A stretch of DNA of 64,000 nucleotides, taken from NCBI RefSeq assembly GCF_001307155.1, contig NZ_CP012830.1, forward strand, positions 3,222,501 through 3,286,500, given 5' to 3'. This document shows, in pieces, positions 10,814 to 18,829 of this stretch. Origin of the DNA: Pseudomonas fluorescens. GTDB taxonomy: Bacteria; Pseudomonadota; Gammaproteobacteria; Pseudomonadales; Pseudomonadaceae. The notes under the pieces are model-generated. The model was not told the DNA's origin. It saw only the letters and a list, made by a program, of their open reading frames with translations, and did not search any database. The position numbers were made by a program, and so were the translations under genes. Each line of letters opens with the position of its first letter. Within the stretch, counting starts at the first letter, position 1.

Positions 10814-11599
10814 TTGCTTATCGAGTCCCGTCGCCGCGCCTATTTGACCGCCATGCAGGTGGTCAACTGGCTGCCGCGCACCGAATTGCCCTTTGCCGCA
10901 CCGTCGCGGCCCGAGCTGCTGGAAGCGCCGGAGCCGTTGGTCGAGACGCCGATTGCGCCGACGCAGGTCGCGAAAGCGGCCGTAGAGCCTGTGGCCAAGC
11001 CGGCCGAACGGGTCAAGGTCGAAGTGCCGCGCCCGACGCCTTCTGTTGCGCGCCCAGCGAGCAAGCCGGTCGAGGACGCCGAAGACGCACCGGTCGTGGC
11101 CAAGGCGCCGCAAGTGCCGCCGCCGCGTTTTGCCCTGCAATTGTTGCGGGCCGGCCGTTGCCTGCTGCTGGTGGAGTTACCCACAGGCGGTGCGTTCCAG
11201 ACTCGCGATCCAGCCTACTTGCTGCTCAAGGACATGCTGCGCGCCGCCGGTCTGCCGGACAGCCCGCAAATTGTCGGCGAACCGGTCCGCTGGCCGCTGC
11301 TGGTACGCGGAACGATGGATCAGGGCCCGGAAGCTGCCCGCGATTTCGTTCAAGGGTTCCTTTCGGCTCGCCTGGAAGACGCGCCTTGTGTGTGCCTGTG
11401 GTTGATCGGCCTGCCGGCGGTGCGTTTTGCCGGTGAGGCAAATACTGAAGCCTACAACCGCGAACTTCAGGTTGAAGGCCTGGGGTCGGTCTGGGCGCTG
11501 CCCGGCCTGGAATTATTAATGGAAGAGCCACAGCGTAAGGCTGATGCCTGGCAAGCCATGCGTCGGCTGATGGCGCGTTGGAAAGAATCGAATGAGTGA
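10814..11599 (+). CDS. holD: DNA polymerase III psi subunit-like protein (HolD)
   Basis: About 261 residues if translation starts at TTG 10814 (LLIESRRRAYLTAMQVVNWL); the frame is open further upstream, so the start is uncertain. A folded N-terminal helix is followed by a Pro/Ala/Val-rich linker (about residues 30-105) and a globular C-terminal domain. Automatic pipelines often call this TonB-like because of the linker. I prefer HolD because E. coli also has holD directly upstream of rimI, and the pseudomonad psi subunit is known to be long and cryptic. Psi links the clamp loader to chi and SSB. It overlaps rimI by 8 nt. Confidence 0.7.
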   Translation: MLIESRRRAYLTAMQVVNWLPRTELPFAAPSRPELLEAPEPLVETPIAPTQVAKAAVEPVAKPAERVKVEVPRPTPSVARPASKPVEDAEDAPVVAKAPQVPPPRFALQLLRAGRCLLLVELPTGGAFQTRDPAYLLLKDMLRAAGLPDSPQIVGEPVRWPLLVRGTMDQGPEAARDFVQGFLSARLEDAPCVCLWLIGLPAVRFAGEANTEAYNRELQVEGLGSVWALPGLELLMEEPQRKADAWQAMRRLMARWKESNE

Positions 11600-12044
11600 C
11601 GCTGTATCGTTCCGCCCGATGACTGAAGCGGATTTGGACGCTGTACTGAAAATTGAATACGCGGCGTTCAGCCATCCCTGGACCCGTGGGATTTTTCTTG
11701 ATGGTCTGGGCAAATACCAGATCTGGCTGATGTTCGAAGGTCAGCAACAGGTTGGCCACGGTGTGGTGCAGATCATCCTCGATGAGGCGCATCTGCTGAA
11801 CATCACGGTCAAACCGGAAAATCAGGGGCGCGGGCTGGGTTTGAGGCTGCTTGAGCACTTGATGTCCCGTGCGTATGAAGCCAAAGCCCGGGAATGTTTC
11901 CTGGAAGTGCGCGACAGCAATCAGGCGGCATTCCGTCTGTATGAGCGTTATGGTTTCAATGAAGTCGGTCGCCGTCGTGATTACTACCCGGCGGTCGGTG
12001 GGCGTGAAGATGCGGTGGTGATGGCCTGCACGTTGGTCGACTGA
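11592..12044 (+). CDS. rimI: Ribosomal protein S18 alanine N-acetyltransferase
   Basis: A 150-residue GNAT-fold enzyme that acetylates the N-terminal alanine of ribosomal protein S18. The acetyl-CoA loop is visible as NQGRGLGLRLLEHLM (about residues 79-93), preceded by the beta4 strand LLNITVKP, and the C-terminal GFNEVGRRRDYY is typical of RimI. Translationally coupled to the upstream holD. Confidence 0.93.
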   Translation: MSDAVSFRPMTEADLDAVLKIEYAAFSHPWTRGIFLDGLGKYQIWLMFEGQQQVGHGVVQIILDEAHLLNITVKPENQGRGLGLRLLEHLMSRAYEAKARECFLEVRDSNQAAFRLYERYGFNEVGRRRDYYPAVGGREDAVVMACTLVD

Positions 12045-12055
12045 CGCACATCCAA

Positions 12056-12202
12056 TGTGGCGAGGGAGCTTGCTCCCGCCGGCCGGTCCGCACTCGGGCT
12101 AAGCAGTCTTAAAATCGGCTAACGCGCTCTTTCTGATAAATCGCGGTTGCTGATTTCAGGGCCGATTCTCGACCCAACGGGAGCAAGCTCCCTCGCCACA
12201 GG
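12056..12202. repeat. Pair of inverted REP elements (REPIN-like)
   Basis: TGTGGCGAGGGAGCTTGCTC at 12056 and its inverted counterpart GAGCAAGCTCCCTCGCCACA ending at 12200 flank about 95 nt. Each copy can form a small GAGC-TTGCTC hairpin and the pair can form a large stem. The sequence matches the REP class common in intergenic DNA of P. fluorescens relatives. It sits between the converging rimI and the acidic-protein gene. Confidence 0.85.
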
Positions 12203-12203
12203 A

Positions 12204-12605
12204 TTACCGATTGCCATCAACCGGATCGCGCTCTGCCAGTTCCGCCTCATCCAGCCCGTTGCCGCCGCCGATTTCGTCCTCATCGACAATGCTCAAGTCC
12301 CAATCGGCGCTGAAGTCTTCTCCGGCCTCATGAGCGTCACGGGCGCCATCTTCGCGAATCAGGTTTTCCGGGCTCATGTCGTCGTCAATGGGTTCGTCGT
12401 CAGCCGCGGTCCCGCCCGTGCCTTTTTCACGTACGCGTTCGCTGGGCATTTGTTGCTCACGCTCGTGCTCGCGGGTCAGGCCACCGATAGTCTCGCCGGG
12501 TTCTTCTTCATCGAAATCCAGCTCGCGCATCGAACCCATGCGGTCTTCGTTGTCGTCGATAGGCTCGGGTTGGACCGCGCCGTAAGGACGTCGTGAATCA
12601 GTCAT
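12204..12605 (-). CDS. Conserved acidic protein of unknown function
   Basis: A 133-residue, very hydrophilic and acidic protein (about one third Asp or Glu) with no membrane segment or recognisable domain; probably largely disordered. Similar Pseudomonas proteins are labelled serine kinase/phosphatase in some annotations, for which I see no motif. Start ATG 12605 has AGGAA seven bases upstream. It lies between rimI and the carbonic anhydrase gene, matching the position of a conserved hypothetical gene in P. aeruginosa. Confidence 0.75.
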   Translation of the reverse strand: MTDSRRPYGAVQPEPIDDNEDRMGSMRELDFDEEEPGETIGGLTREHEREQQMPSERVREKGTGGTAADDEPIDDDMSPENLIREDGARDAHEAGEDFSADWDLSIVDEDEIGGGNGLDEAELAERDPVDGNR

Positions 12606-12755
12606 GGAAATTCCTCATAATGTGGGGCCTTATAGGGTGGACAGGCGTTACCCTTAAAGATTCCAAGGCATTTCTGTTCGGCTACTGCAACATCCGCGTG
12701 ACCCCGACGGGCGGTTGTCTGTCAAAGCAGTGCATCATTCTTGAGGCTTCAGAGC

Positions 12756-13400
12756 ATGAACGAATTACAAGATCTGATTGATAACAACGCGCGTTGGGCC
12801 GATGCGATCAAGCAGGAAGATCCTGACTTCTTCGCCAAGCTGGCCCGCCAACAGACGCCGGAATACCTGTGGATCGGTTGCTCCGACGCGCGCGTACCGG
12901 CCAACGAAATCGTCGGCATGTTGCCTGGTGACTTGTTCGTACACCGTAACGTTGCCAACGTGGTGCTGCACACCGACCTTAACTGCCTGTCAGTGATTCA
13001 GTACGCGGTGGATGTGCTGAAGGTCAAACACATCCTGGTCACCGGCCATTACGGTTGCGGCGGCGTGCGCGCCTCGATGCAGGACCGCCAGTTGGGCCTG
13101 ATCGACGGCTGGCTGCGCTCGATTCGCGATCTTTATTACGAACACCGCGAAGAGCTTGGCCAATTGCCGACTGAAGAAGAGCGGGTCGACCGTCTCTGCG
13201 AACTCAACGTGATCCAGCAAGTGGCCAATGTCGGTCATACCAGTATTGTGCAAAATGCCTGGCACCGTGGGCAGAGCCTGTCGGTCCATGGTTGCATCTA
13301 CGGGATCAAGGACGGTCGCTGGAAGAGCCTGAACGCGACCATCAGCGGTTTCGAGCAACTGCCGCCGCAATACCGTTTGCGTCCGGTCGGTGCCTTGTAA
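12756..13400 (+). CDS. Beta-class carbonic anhydrase
   Basis: A 214-residue zinc enzyme interconverting CO2 and bicarbonate in the cytoplasm. Zinc ligands and the Asp-Arg dyad are in place: Cys42, Asp44, Arg46 (GCSDAR) and His98, Cys101 (GHYGCGG). Start at ATG 12756 (MNELQDLIDNNARW); a TTG frame start 15 nt upstream is unlikely. Length and sequence fit the can/YadF type. Confidence 0.95.
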   Translation: MNELQDLIDNNARWADAIKQEDPDFFAKLARQQTPEYLWIGCSDARVPANEIVGMLPGDLFVHRNVANVVLHTDLNCLSVIQYAVDVLKVKHILVTGHYGCGGVRASMQDRQLGLIDGWLRSIRDLYYEHREELGQLPTEEERVDRLCELNVIQQVANVGHTSIVQNAWHRGQSLSVHGCIYGIKDGRWKSLNATISGFEQLPPQYRLRPVGAL

Positions 13401-13421
13401 ACGGCGCTGAGCCTCCGTTTA

Positions 13422-13943
13422 TCAGGGGCTATGTCGATGCCAGTGTTGCAAGAACTTCTGGCCTTCGGCGTTTGGCGGATCATCGTAGCCGGTGATCCAG
13501 CCACGGCAATCGGGCGAGCCGCACTGACAGGCAAACTGACGTGTCAGCTTCTCTTCAGTGCTGGCGTAGTCCATGCACAGCACTGTGCCAGGTGCGATGT
13601 CCTTCAGAGCCCATAAACACAGTTCGCTCATGTCGAGAAAGACGTTAGGGTCGCAGGAGTGCAGCAGTAGTCCGGAAAAAAACGGGTCGTAGACGTGGAT
13701 ACCCGGCGCCAGTTGCAGGGTATGCAAACGGCGGATATGCATCAGCAGTCCCGATACCCGACAGATACGACTGATGCGCAGGTAATCGCGCTGTGCCGTG
13801 ATTGCCGCGCCGCGCCCATCGTCAGTCTGGATAACTGTGAAGTGAGCTCTGGAGGGGTAGCCCTGGCGGGCACTGAGTTCTTTGTTCGGGTAAATGCAAC
13901 TGCTTGACAGCGTAGCTGCCTTATCCCTGGCCTGAGGCTTCAT
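13422..13943 (-). CDS. SET-domain protein (putative protein-lysine methyltransferase)
   Basis: A 173-residue protein whose C-terminal half has the hallmarks of a SET plus post-SET module: LHSCDPN at 94-100 (NHSCxPN-type SAM/active-site motif), MDYAS at 124-128, and the zinc-binding CxCx4C (Cys139, Cys141, Cys146) of post-SET. A weak GRGAAI at 43-48 may correspond to the N-terminal GxG motif. AAGGA is correctly spaced before ATG 13943. The family transfers methyl groups from SAM to lysines; the bacterial target is unknown. Confidence 0.78.
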   Translation of the reverse strand: MKPQARDKAATLSSSCIYPNKELSARQGYPSRAHFTVIQTDDGRGAAITAQRDYLRISRICRVSGLLMHIRRLHTLQLAPGIHVYDPFFSGLLLHSCDPNVFLDMSELCLWALKDIAPGTVLCMDYASTEEKLTRQFACQCGSPDCRGWITGYDDPPNAEGQKFLQHWHRHSP

Positions 13944-14125
13944 AACGATCCTTGTTCATTGGGCGCTGCGACCACAGGAAGCTGGCGATCCTGCCAGCCC
14001 TGCAGCACATGGGTACGCCTAAAGAGTCTCGCAAATGAAACAGAGGGTCTACTGTCAGATCTGACAGGCGATAGAGGCTGCCTGCTGCGTCAGCGAATAC
14101 TTACGCAGCAAGCGTGTCCGCAGGA

Positions 14126-15292
14126 TTACAGGTGCGATGTAGCCAGTGCGGGTGCAGGTACCTTCAACTGGTCCAGTTGGGGTTTGATGTCCGGGGCCGA
14201 ACACTTGGTTGCGGCTTGCTCGGGCGTCAGATTGCGGATCGAGGTGTAGAACAGCTCGCAGGTTTTCTCTTTCTGGGCCACTTGCCAGGTTTGCGTGCAG
14301 GTGTTGAGTTGTGCACTCGGGTCACTGCCGGGTTTGCTGCCCATACCCGCTTGCCAGCAAGCCGCACTCAAGTCTTGCCCCATCACCTTCAAACCCACGG
14401 CATCGGCCTTGGCCTGATCGTCGTCATAATTCGCCGGGTCGGCCGCATACCAAATGTAACTTGGGTGGTTAGAACCCAGCACCGGCACCTTCACGCCCGG
14501 GGTCGGGATGATTTGTGCCAGACCCAACACGGCCACGGTCTGCCCATACTGCTCCTTGACCCAGTTGCGCACCGGTGCACCAAACGCGACCATCGGCAAG
14601 GTCACGCCGCTGCTGGTCTGGCTGAATTGCTTGACCAGAGTGGTCTGGTAGTCCTTGAAGTAGCCGTAGACGCCTTCAAGGTCCTTGCCAGCGGTGGAAG
14701 GGGCGGCAATCGGCGCGATGTCGATGATGGTCTGGTAGGCCGGTGTTTGTCTGGCGGCGATACCGTTGGCAGTCAGTAGCGTGGCCCAGCGGTCGGTGGT
14801 CTTCGATTCCAGGTAGTCCTGGGCCTGGGTCAGCGAATAGTCCGGTGGGAAATGCAGCAGCTCGACGCTTTTGCGGTTTTCCAGCGCCATGCCCAAGGGC
14901 AGGAACAGGTACCAGTTGTATGCCCACTTGCCGTCGGCGTTCAGTTTGTTGGCGCCGGCGTGGGCCAGATCACCGGCATCGAGCAATGCAGTCAACGGTT
15001 TCGCGTAGTCCTTTGGCACGCCGCTGATGTTTGCGTAGAGTTGATTGTTATCGGTTTTTACCTGGACCTTTGCCGTGGCGTAGCCATCTCGCTGAACGCT
15101 TTGGGTCAGGTAGTGTTCGACCGTTTGCTCCAGCGTCCAGTCGCGATAGCAAATCACGTTGCAGTTGTTGGGGTAGGCGAACAGCTGCGTTACCCGTTCG
15201 GTACTGCCCAGTTTCAGGTCGGTATCGGCGTGGGCGGTAGCGCCCAAGGTAAGGGCGGCGAGGGTGAGGCTCAATCCTGCGAGTTTGAACAT
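14126..15292 (-). CDS. Exported protein of unknown function downstream of acpA-like gene
   Basis: A 388-residue protein with a Sec signal peptide (residues 1-22, cleavage near AHA-DT). No family recognised. Mature part contains two cysteines near the N-terminus (NNCNVIC) and several more at the C-terminus that could form disulfides in the periplasm, and no membrane span. It lies 110 nt downstream of, and in the same orientation as, the TAT-exported phosphoesterase, so the pair may be cotranscribed and act together; that is inference from position only. Confidence 0.7.
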   Translation of the reverse strand: MFKLAGLSLTLAALTLGATAHADTDLKLGSTERVTQLFAYPNNCNVICYRDWTLEQTVEHYLTQSVQRDGYATAKVQVKTDNNQLYANISGVPKDYAKPLTALLDAGDLAHAGANKLNADGKWAYNWYLFLPLGMALENRKSVELLHFPPDYSLTQAQDYLESKTTDRWATLLTANGIAARQTPAYQTIIDIAPIAAPSTAGKDLEGVYGYFKDYQTTLVKQFSQTSSGVTLPMVAFGAPVRNWVKEQYGQTVAVLGLAQIIPTPGVKVPVLGSNHPSYIWYAADPANYDDDQAKADAVGLKVMGQDLSAACWQAGMGSKPGSDPSAQLNTCTQTWQVAQKEKTCELFYTSIRNLTPEQAATKCSAPDIKPQLDQLKVPAPALATSHL

Positions 15293-15404
15293 GCTCAGAT
15301 CCTTTTCAGCGTGGGTCCCCGGAAGCGAGGGCGGTTACATACTGAAACCACTTGCGTTGATAGGTCTAGTACCCACGCGAAAAGATCGCAAGACTGAAAA
15401 TCAA

Positions 15405-17105
15405 TCAGCCGGGAAAATGCAACGCATTGCTCAAATCGCCCATCGGCTTCTGGCCTCGGGCAATCATTGCGGTATCGCGCTGCTTGATCCCGTCGAGCGT
15501 CTCAAGCTGGAACACCCGGGTGATTAACCGCAGGATCGACGCGGTGTCGTACACCGTGTGATCCACCGTACCTTTACGGGCGAATGGCGACACCACCAGC
15601 GCTGGCACCCGCGTGCCTGGGCCCCAGCGATCACCTTGCGGTGGCGCGACGTGGTCCCACCAGCCGCCGTTTTCGTCGACCGTGACTACGACCACCATGT
15701 TTTTCCACTGCGGGCTTTCGCGCAGCACCTTCAGGGCACGGACGATATGCCGGTCGCCGGACGCCACGTCTGCATAACCGGCGTGCATGTTCAGGTTGCC
15801 CTGGGGTTTGTAGAAACTCACCGCCGGCAACTTCCCGGCTTCGGCATCGGCAAAAAAACGGTTGGTGCTCGACTCGTCACCCAGACCGCCATCGCGCAGG
15901 TGTTTACTGCGTTCTGCCGGGTTCTCCGGACCCAACTGCTTGAAGTAGTTGAACGGCTGATGGTGATACTGGAAGTTGGGGATCTTCGGAATGCCCCCCG
16001 AGTCCTTGAACTGGTCCAGCGTCGCCTGCCAGGCGCCGGCGTACCAGGCCCAGTCGATGTTCTTCTTCGACAGCTTGTCGCCGATGTGTTCGTGGGTTTG
16101 CGGCACCAGCACACTGGGTAGATCGGCTTTGGCGTATTCCGGGCGTTCCGGATCGCGGATCCAGGTCGGCCAATAAGGCGGGGCCATGGTGTTGACCGCA
16201 TAACCATCCGGGGTCAGGGCGCTGGGGCCGAACTGCGGTGGACCGTTCATGGCGCTGGCCGGGGATTTCTCCAGTGGCTTGAGGCGCGTGTCGAGCGGGT
16301 CATCGCTTTGCAGTGAAGCGATTTGCGCCTTGGCCACCGAGTTGACGGCATCCGGGTAAAACGGCACGGCGGCACTGATCAGGTACTGATGGTTGAGAAA
16401 CGAGCCACCGAAAGCACCCTGGAAGAAGTTGTCGCACAGCACAAACTCCCGAGCCACATCCCATAGACGCAGGGAATAACGGCTTTGGGCGTAATGTCCC
16501 ATGGTCAAGCCGCCCGAGTCGGCCCAGGCGACAAAACGGTCGTTCTTGCCGCCGTTGATCTGCATCTGGTTCTGATAGAACACATGCCACAGATCCCGCG
16601 TCACCAGGCCAAACGGCAAGTCTTCGCCATTCGGGCCCTTGAGGGCGTAGGGGGCATTGGGCAAGTGTTCCTGGAATTGGGTTTCGTTCGAATACGTCAC
16701 ACCATCAAGGGTTTGCGGGCCGATCTGCAACACGCCACCCCAGGCCGGCGGCAAGGTTTCCAGCAGACTGCCATCCCGGTCGCGCTGTTGATAATCCTCA
16801 GGCTTGAGCGCTGACAACGGTTTTTCAAGGCCAGGGAAGTCGCTGAACAGGTTATTGAAACTGCGGTTCTCGGCGAAGATCACCACCACGTTTTTCACCT
16901 GGTCGTGCAACGCCTTGTCCAGCTCGGCAGGCGACAGTGGCCGCTCTTCCGGCTTACCCGGCGTGTCGCCAGTGTTGCCGCACGCACTCAGCGTTGCGCC
17001 GACGCCGAGGACTGCAACGCCCCCCAGAAAGCGCCGACGGCTGGTGTCGGTGGGGCTGTCGTCTGCTGGAGGAGGTGCATCGTTGCCGGTTTTGTCGTCG
17101 TTCAT
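15405..17105 (-). CDS. TAT-exported phosphoesterase (AcpA / phospholipase C-like)
   Basis: A 566-residue member of the phosphoesterase family (AcpA, phospholipase C). Twin-arginine signal SRRRFLGG at about residues 23-30, then LSACG, which could also be a lipobox, giving a TAT lipoprotein. Active-site features of the superfamily include VVIFAENRSFNNLF (about 73-86) and, near the C-terminus, VVTVDENGGWWDHVAPP with the metal-binding Asp/His. It probably cleaves phosphomonoesters or phospholipid head groups in the periplasm. Substrate cannot be told from sequence. Confidence 0.85.
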   Translation of the reverse strand: MNDDKTGNDAPPPADDSPTDTSRRRFLGGVAVLGVGATLSACGNTGDTPGKPEERPLSPAELDKALHDQVKNVVVIFAENRSFNNLFSDFPGLEKPLSALKPEDYQQRDRDGSLLETLPPAWGGVLQIGPQTLDGVTYSNETQFQEHLPNAPYALKGPNGEDLPFGLVTRDLWHVFYQNQMQINGGKNDRFVAWADSGGLTMGHYAQSRYSLRLWDVAREFVLCDNFFQGAFGGSFLNHQYLISAAVPFYPDAVNSVAKAQIASLQSDDPLDTRLKPLEKSPASAMNGPPQFGPSALTPDGYAVNTMAPPYWPTWIRDPERPEYAKADLPSVLVPQTHEHIGDKLSKKNIDWAWYAGAWQATLDQFKDSGGIPKIPNFQYHHQPFNYFKQLGPENPAERSKHLRDGGLGDESSTNRFFADAEAGKLPAVSFYKPQGNLNMHAGYADVASGDRHIVRALKVLRESPQWKNMVVVVTVDENGGWWDHVAPPQGDRWGPGTRVPALVVSPFARKGTVDHTVYDTASILRLITRVFQLETLDGIKQRDTAMIARGQKPMGDLSNALHFPG

Positions 17106-17207
17106 CCTGAATCCTGTTTTGCGGAAAAGTGTTGCCGTATATTTCGGCTGGACGCTAGCAGCGAGATATGACGGCGAGGTGACAAGAGGGTTTCAGACCC
17201 CCTTTTA

Positions 17208-18626
17208 CTAAGGCAATACCGGCGCCACATACGCAAGCGTCGTCCCCAGCGCCCACAACAGAAACAGCACCAGCGGCGTGTGCACCAGCAGTTGCACGAA
17301 CGAAAACCCGATCAGGTCCCGCGCTTTCAAACCGAGCACGCCGAGCAGCGGCAGCATGTAAAACGGGTTGATCAGGTTGGGCAGGGCTTCGGCGGCGTTG
17401 TAGATCTGTACGGCCCAGCCCAGGTGGTATTTGAGGTCGTTGGCGACTTGCATCACGTACGGCGCTTCGATAATCCATTTACCGCCGCCGGACGGAATGA
17501 AGAAACCGAGGATCGCCGAGTACACGCCCATCAGCAGGGCATAGGTGTCGTGGGAAGCAATGCTGACGAAGAAGGTCGAGATATGGTGCGCCAGGGTCTG
17601 GCCGTCGGTGCCTTTGACCACGGTCATCAGCGCGGCGATGGAACCGTACAGCGGGAACTGGATCATCACACCCGTGGTGGTCGGCACCGCACGGGCCACC
17701 GCATCCAGGAAGCTGCGCGGGCGCCAGTGCAGCAGGGCGCCAAGCATCAGGAACAGGAAGTTGTAGGTGTTCAGGCCCGAGATCGCGCTGATCGCAGGTT
17801 TGGTCGAAAACTCGTGAAACAACCATCCGGCCGCCAGCAGTACCAGCAAAATGGTCAATATCGGACTGTACTCCAGCCATTCACCAGGGCGAGTGCGTGG
17901 CTGTGGTGCCGGTAGGCTGAAGCTCGGGTCGATGCCGCAGGCCTTGGCGTCACGGGCGGAGTTCGGGCCGGGGGCGGTGGCATAGGCGATGATCAGCGAG
18001 ACCACGATCAGCGCCAGCAAGAGCACACCGGACTGCCAGAGGAAAATCGTTTGGGTGAATGGAATCATCCCGGTGATCGACAGGATCGACGGCGGCAAAC
18101 TGGCCGGGTTGGCCTGCAACTGCGCTGCCGACGAAGACAGCCCCAGCGCCCAGACTGCGCCGAGCCCCAGGTAAGCGGCGGCACCGGCGGCACGGTAATC
18201 CATACGCAGATCGGTACGGCGCGCCAGTGCACGCACCAGCAAACCGCCAAACACCAGCGACAGTCCCCAGTTGAGCAATGACGCGACCATGGAAATCAGG
18301 GCGACCCAGGCCACGGCCGAGCGACCGTTTTTCGGGATGCGCGCCAGGCGGTCGATCAGTTTTACCGCCGGTGGCGAGCTGGCGACCACATAGCCGCCGA
18401 TCACCACGAAGGCCATTTGCATGGTGAACGGGATCAGGCTCCAGAAGCCGTCACCGAAGGCCATCGCGGCATCGGTGGGCTTGGCGCCCATGATCATGGT
18501 GGCCACGGCAACGATAATGACCGCGAGCGCGGCAAACACCCAGGAGTCGGGAAACCAGCGTTCGGCAAAGTTCGAGCAGTGCAGGGCAAAGCGGGCGGAG
18601 CGGCTATCTTCGATTGCGGCGGCCAC
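17208..18626 (-). CDS. Short-chain fatty acid transporter, AtoE family
   Basis: A 472-residue integral membrane protein with 10-12 hydrophobic spans, matching the AtoE/TIGR00366 family that imports short-chain fatty acids such as acetoacetate or butyrate. The segment FFIPSGGGKWIIEAPYVMQ (about residues 370-388) is characteristic. It is divergent from an MFS gene across about 200 nt that carries an inverted repeat. No ato catabolic genes are next to it. Confidence 0.88.
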   Translation of the reverse strand: MAAAIEDSRSARFALHCSNFAERWFPDSWVFAALAVIIVAVATMIMGAKPTDAAMAFGDGFWSLIPFTMQMAFVVIGGYVVASSPPAVKLIDRLARIPKNGRSAVAWVALISMVASLLNWGLSLVFGGLLVRALARRTDLRMDYRAAGAAAYLGLGAVWALGLSSSAAQLQANPASLPPSILSITGMIPFTQTIFLWQSGVLLLALIVVSLIIAYATAPGPNSARDAKACGIDPSFSLPAPQPRTRPGEWLEYSPILTILLVLLAAGWLFHEFSTKPAISAISGLNTYNFLFLMLGALLHWRPRSFLDAVARAVPTTTGVMIQFPLYGSIAALMTVVKGTDGQTLAHHISTFFVSIASHDTYALLMGVYSAILGFFIPSGGGKWIIEAPYVMQVANDLKYHLGWAVQIYNAAEALPNLINPFYMLPLLGVLGLKARDLIGFSFVQLLVHTPLVLFLLWALGTTLAYVAPVLP

Positions 18627-18748
18627 GGGAGTACCTCTATTTTTATGTTTATTGTGGTGCGAGCCGGGCCGCGCAGGCCCTTGCGCTCAGACATAAACAG
18701 TAAATCAATCAAGATGTTTTTGCGGTGCTGTTTTGCACACTTGGGACT

Positions 18749-18790
18749 ATGGTCTAACGGGTTGTTCGAACGCGTTTTTGCGTAGACCAT
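18749..18790. promoter_or_regulatory. Inverted repeat between atoE-like and MFS genes (possible operator)
   Basis: ATGGTCTA at 18749-18756 and TAGACCAT at 18783-18790 are a perfect 8-bp inverted repeat with 26 nt between. Half-sites resemble the TGGT...ACCA arms used by GntR-type regulators. No regulator gene is adjacent, so the function is inferred only from location. Confidence 0.35.
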
Positions 18791-18829
18791 GGGCGCCGTG
18801 TGTTTTTTGCCCATTTCAGAGCATTTTTT

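Noticed and set aside
13398..13421. TAAACGG...CCGTTTA stem between carbonic anhydrase and SET gene
   Set aside because: Only 7 bp and no T-tract; too weak to call a terminator.
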